A program made the translations under genes and the position numbers. 64,000 nucleotides of DNA from Perca fluviatilis (lineage: Eukaryota > Chordata > Actinopteri > Perciformes > Percidae): positions 22,091,922 through 22,155,921 of the forward strand of contig NC_053133.1 of NCBI RefSeq assembly GCF_010015445.1, read 5' to 3'. This document shows, one piece after another, positions 11,560 through 22,100 of this stretch. Under the pieces are notes generated by a model that made no database searches, had not been told where the DNA came from, and worked only from the letters and a program-made list of their open reading frames with translations. The first letter of the stretch is position 1; each line of letters opens with the position of its first letter.

Positions 11560-13493
11560 TCCAGAGTAGAGCTTAGAACGGACCCAAAAAATCAAGCCCG
11601 ACCCAACCCGAGCCCGTGCACGTTATGCCCGAGCCCGGCCCGGCTCGACACATTAACTGGAATTATGAGCCCGAACCCGATTTCAACCCGACACTTCTTT
11701 AATATGTGGGCCATTATAACTGACGTTCTCAACTATAATTCAGAGTTGTTTGAACTACAGAAATCTGTTTAGAATTATCTTAAACGTACAATATGTAACT
11801 TTTTAACGCGAAGAGGGGAGAAATTCGGCAGGGAGGAGATTTTCAGCACATACACCGGTAGCGCTGCGGAGATGTAGCTAGCTAACTCTATGGATGGCCG
11901 CTGTTGGGACTCGGTGCCTGGTCTGATATGGTCCGTTTCCCAACGTTTAATTAAACTGCCGTTAGCGTCGTAAGCACCAGGCACTGGAGATAAGTTCTGG
12001 CCGGGGGGTTGCTGTAATAAAAGTAGCTGGCTGATAGCTGACTGGGGAAGCGATAGCTAGCTAGCTATATGTCCCCGGGCTGTTGTCAGCTGTCATCCCG
12101 ACTGAGTCTCTCTGCGCCGGGGAGTGAGGCAGAACAGACCGGGGGTGTTCTAGCTGGCTAAATTAGCATTAGATTAATCGTCTATCTATACAGTTAACGT
12201 TGCTAGTGAAGTTATTCGTGGGTTAGCCCAGTCCTGTTAACTGTGGTCGAAACAGTCATACTAAAGCATGTTGAATGATGTTGTAACCTCATAATGTTAC
12301 CCACAAAGCATTAGCATCAATGTTAGCTACTTGTCGATATTGAACTTTCAAAATAAATAAGGTATCTGTTGTATTACTGTGATAAAAAGCGGGATGTAAT
12401 TAATCACAAAATGATGCTTTATGGCCAAAAAAAAAGCAGTATTGCGGTTACAAGTATTTTTTTTCTGTGACATTGCATGATTTACAATTACTCCTGAACG
12501 TATCATCTTGGTGCCAGTGTTCTGACGGAAGTTAGAGTAACTGGAGGGTGAAAGGTTTATGTTACGCCACTGGACGACTAAAAGAGAAACGTGCCGTGTC
12601 TGAAAATAAAATAACAGATTTCTCTGGGTTTGACATTTGGTGGAAACATTTGGGATAGTGTAAGAACACAACTCATAAAAATATATAACATAGGTATGGT
12701 CATTTTTAGACATTTTAAAGCAGAAATGTTACATATTGTACCTTTAATGAATAATGCAACAAGAGCGAAGCATGTAAACTGTGCTGTATGTTTATTCAGA
12801 ATGGAATGGATCGCAAATGGATCCAAATGAAGAACCGTTAAAAAAAAAAAACTCTGCGCATTTCTCTGTGAGGGCTTGCCTTGCCCTCATGCTTGGAGAA
12901 GTAACAAAAGAGGACGTTGAAGGCTGACTATCATCTTTTCTGCCACGGCGAGCCTGCTTCATGTGTCTGTTCATCATCCAAGTCCCTGTTTTATTTGCTG
13001 TCATAGGCGAGCAGCGTGCCGCACTTAGCCTAATGCACTCGACAAAGCCGACACGTATGTTGTCATTGCCCACGACTTGTTTAAAATGGTTTCATACCTC
13101 TGGACTTTCCTCCAAACTTGCTCAAAGGTAATTCTCCTGTTTTTCTTTTCTTTTCTTTACATCCTAAAGCTCCATGTTGCACTTAAGCTCCACCATACAG
13201 CCCAGCAGGCCCGGTGTGATTTGTGCAAGAGGAGGAGACTCCACGCATGACACGTGTTGCATTTTGTAACTGTAGTCCAACTTGTGTAACGTTTTGGACA
13301 CATTTGTTACTTTGGCCTAAATATAGCCAATATAGATAATATTTCTGATTATGGCATAGCTTTCTCCCCACCAATAAAGTAATGATTTAAAAAAAATACA
13401 AATGCTTGATAAAGGGCCCGGCCCGAGGATAGTGGTGGAAAATAACGGCCCGGCCGGCTCGGGCTCGGGCAGAGAATCTAAACTCTACTCCAG
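11560..13493. mobile_element. Non-autonomous hAT-like element
   Basis: The ends are inverted repeats: left CAGAGTAGAGCTTAGA at 11562, right reverse-complement GGAGTAGAGTTTAGA ending at 13493. Next to both ends lie GC-rich runs of 'gcccgagcccg' (left 11598-11645) and its complement (right 13418-13472). CAGAG-type termini suggest the hAT superfamily, but a clean 8-bp target duplication could not be assigned. Copy A has no insert at the corresponding place (about 9115-9125). No transposase frame was seen. Confidence 0.6.
11784..12743. mobile_element. TTAA-flanked element nested in the hAT-like element
   Basis: The left end is TTAA followed by ACGTACAATATGTAAC (11780-11799). The right end is GTTACATATTGTACCT followed by TTAA (12728-12747). 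The 16-base terminal inverted repeats match at 15 positions. The 960-bp interior has no long reading frame resembling a transposase; the 121-codon minus frame at 12348-12713 is unremarkable. Confidence 0.8.
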
Positions 13494-14424
13494 AGGGTGC
13501 AAAATCTGACTTATTGCCTCAAGTGATGTCACTTGAGTCAGCGTCAGTTGCAGCTAAAGACTACAGGTTTGAAATTGAAAGAAAAAAAATAAAGATGTGG
13601 GTGTGGAGTTACAAAGAAATTTACCAGAGATCTGTAGCCCGCACCTCATCTCTGCTTAAGGCTACAGACCTTTTTTTTAGACAAGTCTATATTCGTCAAA
13701 GTAAAATAACAAAAAGAAAAGTATTGTGTTGGGTGTCAAAACTCGTCAGATTAGTTTTCAGTTCAGCCACTGTTGGATTTTTTGGTTTTGTTCTGGTGAG
13801 AACAGTTTTGCCTTGCCTGCACATCACCTTAAATAGAGAGTTTTCTTTGTCCTATTGCCTGCAGTCTCCTGCTCCACTCTTCATGACAGTATAGTTCTTT
13901 AACCGCTGTTCTGACGATGGCTTTAAGTAACCCAGATGACTACCCAGATGACCTTTCTGGATATTTCCAGTTGTCTTGTCACCAACCTAATGGGTCACAT
14001 ACAGGAGTTTAGTAGAGGGCTGATGGGCAAAGGAACATGCTTTGGGTTCAAATATGTATTGTTCTAGTAGTTTGGGATCAAATTTCTACTTAAATTTAAC
14101 AATAATAACCACATAGTTTAGGTTAGGGGACGATCGTGTCTGGCCCCGGAGTGAGGCTCAAACATGTAGGCATATGGCTGAATCTCTCAGATGTTTCAAG
14201 CCTTAATGCACGCTGCTCTTTTACTGGTCAGTCTAAGTTAGACGCTAGATTGCAGTCAGAAAACTGCGATGGTGCGTGGGGCGAGGCCAGATCCAGAATT
14301 TCTCAATGAGGGAGAAAGAGTAGATTACAGTATGGTTTTCTTTTTAGTTTTTATGTGAGAAAACCATGTTAAACCTAATAGTAATCACACCAGTAGTTTT
14401 TACATACTTAAAAATGTGTTTGGA

Positions 14425-14680
14425 AGTAGAGCTGGGCAATATATCGATATTATATTGATGTTGTGATATGAGACTAGATATCGTCTTCGATTTGGGATAT
14501 TGTAATATGGCATAATTGTTGTCTTTTCCTGGTTTTAAAGGCTGCATTACAGTAAAGTGATGTCATTTTCTGAACTTACCAGACTGTTGTAACTGTTCTA
14601 TTATTTGCCTTTACCCACTTAGTCATTATATCCACATTACTGATGATCCCACATCACCCAAACGGTGTGTACATCTAACG
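14425..14680 (+). mobile_element. MITE fragment ('gggcaatatatcgatat' family)
   Basis: It starts at 'agctgggcaatatatcgata' and continues through 'gatatgagactagatatcgt' to 'atccacattactgatgat'. I recognise this as the left half of an abundant fish hAT-type MITE. The expected right end (an inverted 'atatcgcccagct') is absent, so the copy is truncated near 14655. The flanks 13952-14424 and 14681-15180 show nothing else. Confidence 0.6.
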
Positions 14681-15730
14681 AGAGAGTCAAGGGACTTTCT
14701 ATTCAACAAAATGCCTCTGTTTGTCTTTCCGGACTCTACGTAGGTGTTCCTATCTAAACACACTTGCTCACTTTTTAAACAATCTTATCACTTGCCATTC
14801 ACATGTGGAGTGTGATGTTTTACAGTCCTACACTCATATTTTTATAGTGCATGTTGTGGTTATCTTAACCTTAGATATCATTATCTGGGAACTATTTATC
14901 TGGGAAAGAGAAACTAATCTAAACTCCCAAACACACACAAAAGTGAAATTCCTTTCACGTTGCTGCAAGGCAGAAAGTTATTCAATAACTTATCAGGGGA
15001 AGTAAGGAGGAAAAAATGTACTCCTGCAGCTTGACTTCATGGCTGCTTTTTTAATTGCTACTGATAAATTATTGACCCAAATGAAAGTTAATATGTTTTC
15101 ATGTCTGACAATGCAGATCCTTGCCACAGTGTTCAGTGTTTAAAACGTGAAATTTAAAAGCTGCATTAATTGTTGCTACCACATCCAGCAAGGCAAGGCA
15201 AGGCAAGGAAGCTTTATTTATATAGCACATTTCAGCAACAGGGCAATTCAAAGTGCTTTACATAAAACATGAAAGAGCGGTTAGAAAACAATTAAAAACA
15301 ATTTAAAAAAACAAGAATAAATTTTACAGTGCAGTATAAGAATTTAAAGAACTGAGAGATAAGAATTTAAAGAAAGAGCAGTTAAAGCAGTTAAACATAT
15401 AAAAGCAGATAAAATAGGTTATTTAAAGAAAGGCAACATCAAAAAGATAGGTCTTGATTTAAAAGAACTGAGAGTTGCAGCGGACCTGCAGTTTTCTGGG
15501 AGTTAGTTCCAGATGTGTGTAGCATAAAAACTGAATGCTGCTTCCCCCTGTTTAGATCTGACTCTGGGGACAACAAGTAGACCTGTCCCAGACGACCTGA
15601 GAGGTCTGGGTGGGTCATAGTGTAGTAGCAGATCAGAAATGTATTTTGGCCCTAAACCGTTTAGTGATTTGTAAACCAGCAAAAGTATTTTTAAATCAAT
15701 TCTTTGAGGCACTGGAAGCCAGTGTAGAGA

Positions 15731-17102
15731 CTACAGAACTGGAGTGATGTGATCCACTTTCTTGGTTTTAGTGAGGACTCGGGAAGCAGCGTTCTGAATC
15801 AGCTGCAGCTGTCTGATTGATTTTTTAGGGAGACCTGTAAAGACACCGTTACAGTAGTCAAGTCTACTGAAGATAAAAGCATGGACAAGTTTTTCCAAAT
15901 CCTGCTGAGACATAAGTCCTTTAACCCTTGATATATTTTTAAGGTGATAATAGGCTGATTTTGTAATTGTCTTAATGTGGCTTTTAAAATTCAGGTCTGA
16001 GTCCATGACTACGCCAAGATTTCTGGCTTTGTCTGTTGTTTTTAACATTGTCGTTTGAAGCTGACCGCTGACTTTTAATCGTTCCTCTTTAGCTCCAAAA
16101 ACAACCACCTCAGTTTTTTCTTCATTTAATTTAAGAAAGTTCTGGCACATCCAGTCGTTAATTTGTTCAATGCACATATTCAGTTGTTGTATTGGGCTAT
16201 AGTTCCCTGGCGATAAGGTTATGTAAATTTGTGTGTCATCCGCATAACTATGGTAACTTATTTTGTTGTTTTCCATAATCTGAGCCAGTGGAAGCATGTA
16301 GATGTTGAACAGAAGAGGCCCCAGAACTGAGCCTTGGGGAACTCCGTACGTCATATTTGTATGCTCAGATGTATAATTACCTATAGACACAAAGTAGTCC
16401 CTATTCTTTAAATAGGATTCAAACCACTTTAGTACTGAGCCAGAAAGACCAACCCAGTTTTCCAATCGGTCAAGTAATATGTCATGGTTGACCGTATCAA
16501 ATGCAGCACTGAGATCAAGTAATACTAAGACTGAAATTTTGCCACTATCTGTGTTTAAGTGGATGTCATTAAAGAATTTAACAAGAGCCATCTCAGTGCT
16601 GTGGTGTGGTCGAAAACCTGACTTGAAAGGCATCAAAACTTTTGTTTAGTGATAAGAAAAGGTTGAGTTGTTGAAAAAACGCTTTTTCTATGATTTGACT
16701 TAAAAATGGAAGGTTTGATATCGGCCTATAGTTGCTTATTAGTGACGTATCTAGATTGTTCTTTTTTAGGAGTGGCTTGATGACTGCAGTTTTTAGGGCC
16801 TCTGGGAAAATACCTGAGAGCAGAGATGTGTTTACAATCTGTAGAAGATCAGAAGCCAAACAATTCAAAACATTTTTGAAAACACCCGTTGGTAGAATAT
16901 CAAGGCAACAGGAGGAGGTTTTCAGATGTTGTATAATGTCCTCCAGGTTTTTATGGTTGATCGTATGAAATTGTGTCATAGTGTAATTTGTTTTGCGTGA
17001 ACACTGTGACAATACATATCCTGTACTTGATATGGAGGCACTGACTGTTTGTCTAATTTTCTGAATTTTGTCTGTAAATTCATTGCAAGACTTGGTAGAC
17101 AA
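15731..17102 (-). pseudogene. LINE reverse transcriptase (two frames)
   Basis: Upstream frame 16593-17102 contains the 'SNYRPISNLPFLSQIIEKAF' block; after a one-base frameshift, frame 15731-16636 carries 'GFRPHHSTEMALVKFFNDI', 'LLDLSAAFDTVNHDIL', 'GVPQGSVLGPLLFNIYML' and the catalytic YADD in 'YHSYADDTQIYI'. These are reverse-transcriptase blocks in correct order with both catalytic-motif aspartates kept. A TAG stop then separates it from the tail 'SLHWLPVPQRIDLKILLL' (15503-15730). It would copy LINE RNA at the target site if intact. L2 or close CR1-clade origin is my judgement from the text. Confidence 0.9.
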
Positions 17103-17139
17103 TAGTTCAGATGCTACTGGTACCGGAGGGTTTGTTAAT

Positions 17140-17560
17140 TGTAGGATTCAAGTAGGGTACAGATTTGATCATTGGCAAATTATGAAAGATGTTTTATGAA
17201 TATTAATAAAGTTATGAATATGGTTATTAATAACTTTATCAAATCGACAAACAATCAAAACGGGGCACCACCCTGCTTGTCAGGGACCAATAATCAAACT
17301 GTGGAACAGTCTCATTTCTGTAAAAATCTTTTAAAAGGAATAAAAGGAAGGGGTGATTTCGAGCGCGACCCGTTCGACCAGCAATTATCACAACAAATAC
17401 ACCAATAATCACCAGCAACTGCTAATTAAGTATAATCGAATTTATTAACGTCACAATTATCAGTAGCCAATCAATAATCCTTCAATAATAAAACGTATAT
17501 ACATTTTACAATATCACAACCAAACAAAGCAAAAACAAAAGCAGCATGTCTTGTGGACAC

Positions 17561-17659
<99 letters not shown>

Positions 17660-18952
17660 TGTGTGTGAGAGAGAGTGAGTGAAAGAGGAGGGGGCGGTGT
17701 CGAGATATAGTTCTAATACAAAAACAACTCCAAAAATGGCTACTCCTGTGAGCTGCACAAAACCATTTAGCCTCAAGAGGGCGGTAGTGGTGCTGGGTGC
17801 ACTGAGAGGGGATGAAGAAGCCGAGGTGGGGGTTGCTAGGCAACGCGCACGTTTATACCATATGCTAAATCACCTATTAGCTCTATACAAACCCCACGTG
17901 GTTAAGTTAGCAGCGTTAGCTCGGGAGCTACGTGGCTAGCTTATGTGTCCGTGTGTGAGTTAGTAAAAGGAACAGAATAAAGGAGGAAAAGAAAAGAAAC
18001 ACTCTGATCTTAGTTATCGATAACGGCCAGATCAGTGGCTAACAGCTGATTTCCGCGATTGTCTCGCAGACAGTAACTAAACTCTGTCAAAGGAGTGGTT
18101 TAGCAGGTAGCGCTTACGGTTTTAACCCAGCTACTTAACACAACAAAATCAAACCGTATAGTGATCAATTTATACATTCACAGAAACAGATTAGTAACCA
18201 GATATGGCCAATACATGATTACAATCAGATCACATTAATGGCACAAGCGGTAGCGAACCCTTTGCTTATTAATAACAAACCAAAACGCACTAGTTCTAAC
18301 ATCTGCCCAGAACTGTGTAAAGCCTTACGGTGTGCGTTGTTTGTCAGTTAAATCTCTCGCCAGAGTTTAATGATCCGTTTCGCCCAGAGCAGTGGATGGG
18401 ATGTAATCCAGGTCGACAAGCAAGAAACAGAACGCCATCCTTTTCTTGAATCCAGGCTGATTAAACCCGCTGCAGATAGAGGGAATACCCGGTCAGTATT
18501 TCCTCAGATCCCCTTTGTATATCAGACCGATATAAAATTGTCCCAGCTCAAAACTCGACCAGCGAGGTGATGCTGGCTAGCTAGTCCGAACTAGTGCTTC
18601 CTGTCAGCAACCGGGGGTTACCGTGAAAGACGAAGAAACACACGCCCCGACAACTTTTATCCTTCCTCCGCTTCCTAGTGGCGGGGTGGTGCATTCAAAG
18701 ACCCGACAGCCAATGGGAAAGCGCAACCTTCTCACAGGTGTGAAGCAGTTCTTTGTCTCACCACCAGTCTGCCTTGCCCTCCACGTGTTGAATTTAGAAT
18801 CTCCATCTTAGGGACTCTGCTTCCAAGTAGCAGCCTGTAGGAGTTTGGTGAAACTGGCTTTGGGATTCACATGTAGGCCAAGATCCCTTTGTCTCTGCAG
18901 TCAACTCAATCTGAGCCAAATCACTGTTTAACCAGCTTCTTGGTCCCCAACA
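17140..18952. mobile_element. LTR-like insertion (probable solo LTR), 1813 bp
   Basis: The inserted segment begins TGTAGGATTC and ends GGTCCCCAACA (TG...CA ends) and is flanked on both sides by TAAT (17136-17139 and 18953-18956), a 4-bp target duplication within the LINE. Removing it restores the LINE text. There are no gag, pol or env frames. TG/CA ends with a 4-bp duplication fit a solo LTR of an endogenous retrovirus or Gypsy-like element, although 1.8 kb is long. Candidate poly(A) signals occur on both strands, so orientation is undecided. It carries a 94-base (TG)n tract at 17564-17657. Confidence 0.75.
17564..17657. repeat. (TG)n microsatellite
   Basis: About 47 TG units inside the LTR-like insertion, followed by a short GA-rich run. 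Apparent open frames through it are repeat artefacts. Confidence 0.97.
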
Positions 18953-19660
18953 TAATCTATCGACAGTAGCAAACAAAGCACGTGAATTATTATTGTTTCT
19001 GGCAATAATGTCAGAGAAAAAGGACTGCCTTGCATTCCTTAGTTCCAAATTATAAATGCGAAGTCTCTCTTTATAGGTGTTGTAGTGGACCTGAAGATTA
19101 GTTTTTCGCCAACTGCGTTCAGCTTTTCGACACTCTCTTTTTTCTGTTCTCACCACTATAAAATTTCTCCATGGAGATCTTTTCTTATCAGAGACAGCTT
19201 TAATCTTAGTGGGAGCAATAGCATCAATAACATTCGTAATTTTACAGTTGAAATTACCTACAAACTCAGTGACTGAGGCCCCAGTGAGGGCGGGTGTAGA
19301 GGAGAAACGCTGAATGAATGATTCACTGGTGTTTTCCGTGATATACCGTTTTCTGATTAACTTTGTTTGAACACTTTTGGGCACCGAGATAGTTAAAGAA
19401 AACACAGGAATGATCCGAGAGAGCAACATCAGTCACCACAACCTTGGAAATGTTCAGACCCTTGGAGATAGTCCAGTGTGTGCCCCTTATTGTGCGCGGG
19501 CTGTGTCACATGCTGAGTCAGTCCATAGTTCTCAAAAACACAACACAGTTCTTTGGTCCCTCGGTCCTGGGGGTTGTCAACATGAATGTTAAAATCACCA
19601 GCAATAATTATACGGTCAGAGTTAATACAGATTATAGACAACAGACGTGCAGCAAGCATT
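18953..19660 (-). pseudogene. LINE endonuclease C-terminus and linker
   Basis: The minus frame 19429-19659 contains 'IIIAGDFNIHVDNPQD' and 'GHTLDY', which are the GDFN and H-T-L-D blocks of the apurinic endonuclease-like domain of LINE ORF2. A small deletion near 19460 breaks the frame. The second frame (18953-19429) carries the linker with 'RSPWRNFIVVRTEKRECRKA' and 'ARQSFFSDIIARNNNNSRAL'. N-terminal endonuclease motifs are missing because the element is 5'-truncated. Confidence 0.85.
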
Positions 19661-19680
19661 TGCAGTAGTCCAATATTTAC

Positions 19681-20155
19681 TGTCCTTTAAGCTCTGGTTA
19701 CTGTACTAAGGTTATTTTTTTATACTTTTGAAAAAAAAAAAGTTTAAATAATCTGTCACTTTAATTGTAATGAAGTATTTTTTATATGTGCGTGTGTTTG
19801 TGGGCTGTAGCTGCGGTCGAGTTTAACTTGTCGATACGTGTCTGGGTTGGCTGCCTTGGTGATGTTTTATTCTGCTGTTAAAGAGGTTTGTTTATTTTAA
19901 GAGAATTTTCAATTTCTGTAGTTTAATAATAATTGCTGCACTTTTTTTGTCCGTTGTTTGCATTAATAGTCTAAGTTGTGTCCTCTGTTCTATTCTATAT
20001 TCTAGTGAGGCTACACTGAGTAAAGTGCTTGAATATTTATAACTGATATTCACTTGTATACACAGGCTTCAAATGTACATTTTCTAATAGGCCACGTGGA
20101 CAAGCTAGAGGACGCAGGCGTATCGACTGGCTCATTTCCAAATTCAAACAATGGC
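19681..20155. other. Spacer upstream of the chemokine gene
   Basis: AT-rich sequence with T and A runs. No gene or defined repeat was recognised. Distal regulatory sequence of the chemokine could lie here, but nothing specific can be pointed to. Confidence 0.35.
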
Positions 20156-20210
20156 ATTGCATAATCCTGTCGAATATGGGAAAATCCCACAGCCGCCCTA
20201 CTTAAGGACA
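20156..20210 (+). promoter_or_regulatory. Compact inflammatory-type promoter of the CCL20-like gene
   Basis: ATTGCATAAT at 20156-20165 fits the C/EBP consensus RTTGCRYAAY exactly. GGAAAATCCC at 20179-20188 reads GGGATTTTCC on the minus strand and fits the NF-kB consensus GGGRNWYYCC. An AT-containing CTACTTAAGG follows at 20198-20207 where a TATA-like element would be expected, ahead of a pyrimidine-rich likely start region (about 20220-20240). C/EBP plus kB sites just upstream of a TATA element is the known layout of several inflammatory chemokine promoters. Function here is inferred. Confidence 0.6.
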
Positions 20211-20323
20211 GAGAAGCGCTGTCTCTTTCACACACACCTTCAGGCACTTTACAGCACCTACTACTAAGCTACTACAGCAACACTCTGAGACCGGCTGAGT
20301 CAGCGCTCCAGCTATAAGAAACC

Positions 20324-20396
20324 ATGGCAAGCAGCAAAGTGTTTCTCCTCTGCTCTCTCGTCATCCTCACCACCTTCATCGGCAGCACACAGTCAG
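20324..20396 (+). CDS. ccl20: CCL20-like exon 1 (signal peptide)
   Basis: The ATG lies in a good context (aaaccATGG). The exon codes the 24-residue leader and ends in phase 1 at tcag before gtgagt. Confidence 0.88.
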
Positions 20397-21771
20397 GTGA
20401 GTCCTTCAGCTACTACTGATAATCCATGTGCAGCGTCCTTTCTGCGTCATCTCTGACACATTTGGATGCATTTAGGAAATGAAATTGCCTTTTGCTTTGC
20501 ATTATTGTAGTACATGAAGTGTCTGCAAATCAGATAGCTCTGACAAACAGTCCATACGTAGAATCTAGGCCTATATTTTATGCCTGTATTGCGTGGACCA
20601 AAAAGTTGCCAGTGTTGGTTGTCCAGCATCCAAATGAAAAGGTTGTGCATGCTGTATTTGTGTTAACAATTCGTGTGTGTCTTTACAGCAAGCTGTTGCC
20701 TGATGTTCGGCAGACGTCCGTTGCCATGCAAACGGCTGCTGGGCTACACCATCCAGACCATCCACAACTCATGCGACATCAACGCTGTTATGTGAGTAAA
20801 TGATCTGATGTCATGTCAGACTACAAATTCTGCAAATTCGAAAGGCACAGGGAGCAGGTCGTAAAGAGGTAGAAACAAAGCAGTCCAAAATCTGAATTGT
20901 GGTCTCACACACACATTACAATTAAGTATTACTTTATAGACAATGTAGGCCAGTTGAGCATTGCATGAAATGTGCAGTAATACTTAGAATTGGGGCTGCA
21001 ATAAACAATTAATTGTCATTATCGATTAATCTGCTGACTATTTTTGCAATTGAGCACAAGGTGGCGTTATTAAATCTCTTAAAAAAAATTCAAATGTACC
21101 TCATGATTGTATTATTGTGCAGTTGCAGACTTGCTGGTCTGCTGGTTAGCTTGTGTTTCTAAATTGCACTGCACTCCTTTGCTTGTGTTTCTCTGGCCGT
21201 TAAAGTGTGACTGAAAATCAATCCTGAAGTGAAAGAAGGCGCAGGAATGAATAAATTGGCATCAGATTTGACAGGCCTTAGGGCCTTATTTTAGACATAA
21301 TTCCCTACAAGTGCTGCAGAACTTTCTGAGAAGCTCTCTCTGTGTTACTGTTGTAATGTGTATATATAGCCTACTAGAAGACACTTTGAGGTTAATAATA
21401 CACAACCTGGAATGAGACCACAGGGTCGAACTGTAATGTGTAATAAAGTGCATTCACGTGATGTGTCTCGTGTTTGATCATTTCTTCCCTGTTTCCCACA
21501 GATTCCACATTCCAGGGAGGTTTGTGTGCGCCGACCCTTCAACCAACTGGACTCAGAGAGGGATGAAGTGTTTGGAGTGAGTACACTCCTATATCTCTTG
21601 TGTGTTTAATGCCAATTTCTGTATATTATTTTCATTTGGCACTCTAACCAAAACACTGAACCATATTAATGTTATGTTTCCATTTTTCTTTGTAGTCATA
21701 GGAAGATGAAGAACAATCAGATCCTCGCAAGCAGAGCCCCAGGCAACACCACATCTCCACACAGCAGTTAA
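20324..21771 (+). CDS. ccl20: CCL20-like CC chemokine (four coding exons)
   Basis: Joined exons 20324-20396, 20689-20791, 21502-21576 and 21696-21771 give 108 residues with all introns GT-AG. Residues 1-24 (MASSKVFLLCSLVILTTFIG...) are a signal peptide. The mature part has the adjacent CC pair in 'ASCCLMFGRRPLPC', then 'SCDINAVIFHIPGRFVCADP', and a Trp followed by 'RGMKCLE' and a basic tail. The 'CDINAVIFH...VCADP...W' text is very close to the CCL20 signature, and a four-exon layout also fits CCL20. An NWT sequon may be glycosylated. There is a sixth-type extra Cys pair (PC and KC) beyond the usual four. CCL20 is secreted and attracts CCR6-bearing leukocytes; fish carry several copies, so the exact paralogue is uncertain. 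Confidence 0.88.
20689..20791 (+). CDS. ccl20: CCL20-like exon 2 (CC motif and core)
   Basis: The acceptor is ctttacag. The exon codes from the CC pair to 'SCDINAV' and ends in phase 2 before gtgagt. Confidence 0.88.
21502..21576 (+). CDS. ccl20: CCL20-like exon 3
   Basis: The acceptor is tttcccacag. The exon codes 'FHIPGRFVCADPSTNWTQRG' and MKCL, with the donor at gtgagt. This covers the beta strands and the start of the C-terminal helix. Confidence 0.88.
21696..21771 (+). CDS. ccl20: CCL20-like exon 4 (C-terminal tail)
   Basis: The acceptor is tctttgtag. The exon codes a basic start (HRKMKN) and a Ser/Thr-rich tail ending at TAA 21769-21771. Confidence 0.85.
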
Positions 21772-22100
21772 TATCTGCAGCCCATGACTCTTAATGCATT
21801 CCCACACCCAAGACTATGAAGTAATTTCCTGTTAAATTATTCTATTATATCTGATCATATTTGTTCTGTTTTATAAACAGGGGAGTGTAGTATTCTTAAT
21901 ACATAGTAAACTGTACGCTGTAGAGGCAGAGCATCAACCAGATGTAATGAAAACATTGTTTTTGAGAAGAATGTATATAGTTTTGTAAAATTTGTGTTGA
22001 TAAGCTCTGAAATGTTGAGGCCAGTGAAAAGCTGTATGAAAGTGGGAGGTTTTCATTGTAATTTATTGTCAAAGAATTTATTAAAACAGAGATGTTAATA
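21772..22100 (+). other. Probable 3' UTR and poly(A) signal of the chemokine
   Basis: ATTAAA at 22080-22085 is the best plus-strand poly(A) signal, giving a 3' UTR of about 310 bases. ATTTA words close to it (22061 and 22076) could act as AU-rich destabilising elements, which are common in cytokine mRNAs. The same place carries AATAAA on the opposite strand, which could serve the convergent receptor gene. Confidence 0.5.

Larger units (their letters stand above)
10747..13951. repeat. Tandem duplication, copy B (interrupted)
   Basis: Second copy of the unit described for 8410-10740. It is split by a hAT-like element at about 11560-13493, which itself contains a TTAA element at 11784-12743. 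It lacks the 965-bp segment found in copy A and has about 65 extra bases near 13620-13685. The 126-codon open frame at 13514-13894 lies across these blocks and has no recognisable domain. Confidence 0.8.
15181..19680 (-). mobile_element. 5'-truncated LINE (L2-like), split by an LTR insertion
   Basis: On the minus strand the element runs from endonuclease remnants (about 19660-19400) through a linker region (19400-18953), continues after an insertion at 17139, and reaches reverse transcriptase and a C-terminal tail ending in (AAGGC)n at 15184-15210. The reading frame resumes exactly across the insertion (ATVDRL before, TNPPVPVASELL after). The element is dead: it has a 5-bp deletion near 19460, a +1 frameshift near 16625, in-frame stops at about 15730 and 15500, and no 5' part of the endonuclease. 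Overall it is well preserved, so it is fairly young. The short tandem 3' tail fits L2-clade LINEs. Confidence 0.9.

Noticed and set aside
12348..12713. 121-codon minus-strand open frame
   Set aside because: It lies inside a TTAA element without transposase motifs.
13514..13894. 126-codon plus-strand open frame
   Set aside because: It crosses block boundaries of the duplicated repeat; the paralogous copy does not keep the frame.
17679..17939. 86-codon frame within the LTR-like insertion
   Set aside because: There is no similarity to gag, pol or accessory proteins that I can see; it starts in GA-rich sequence next to the TG tract.
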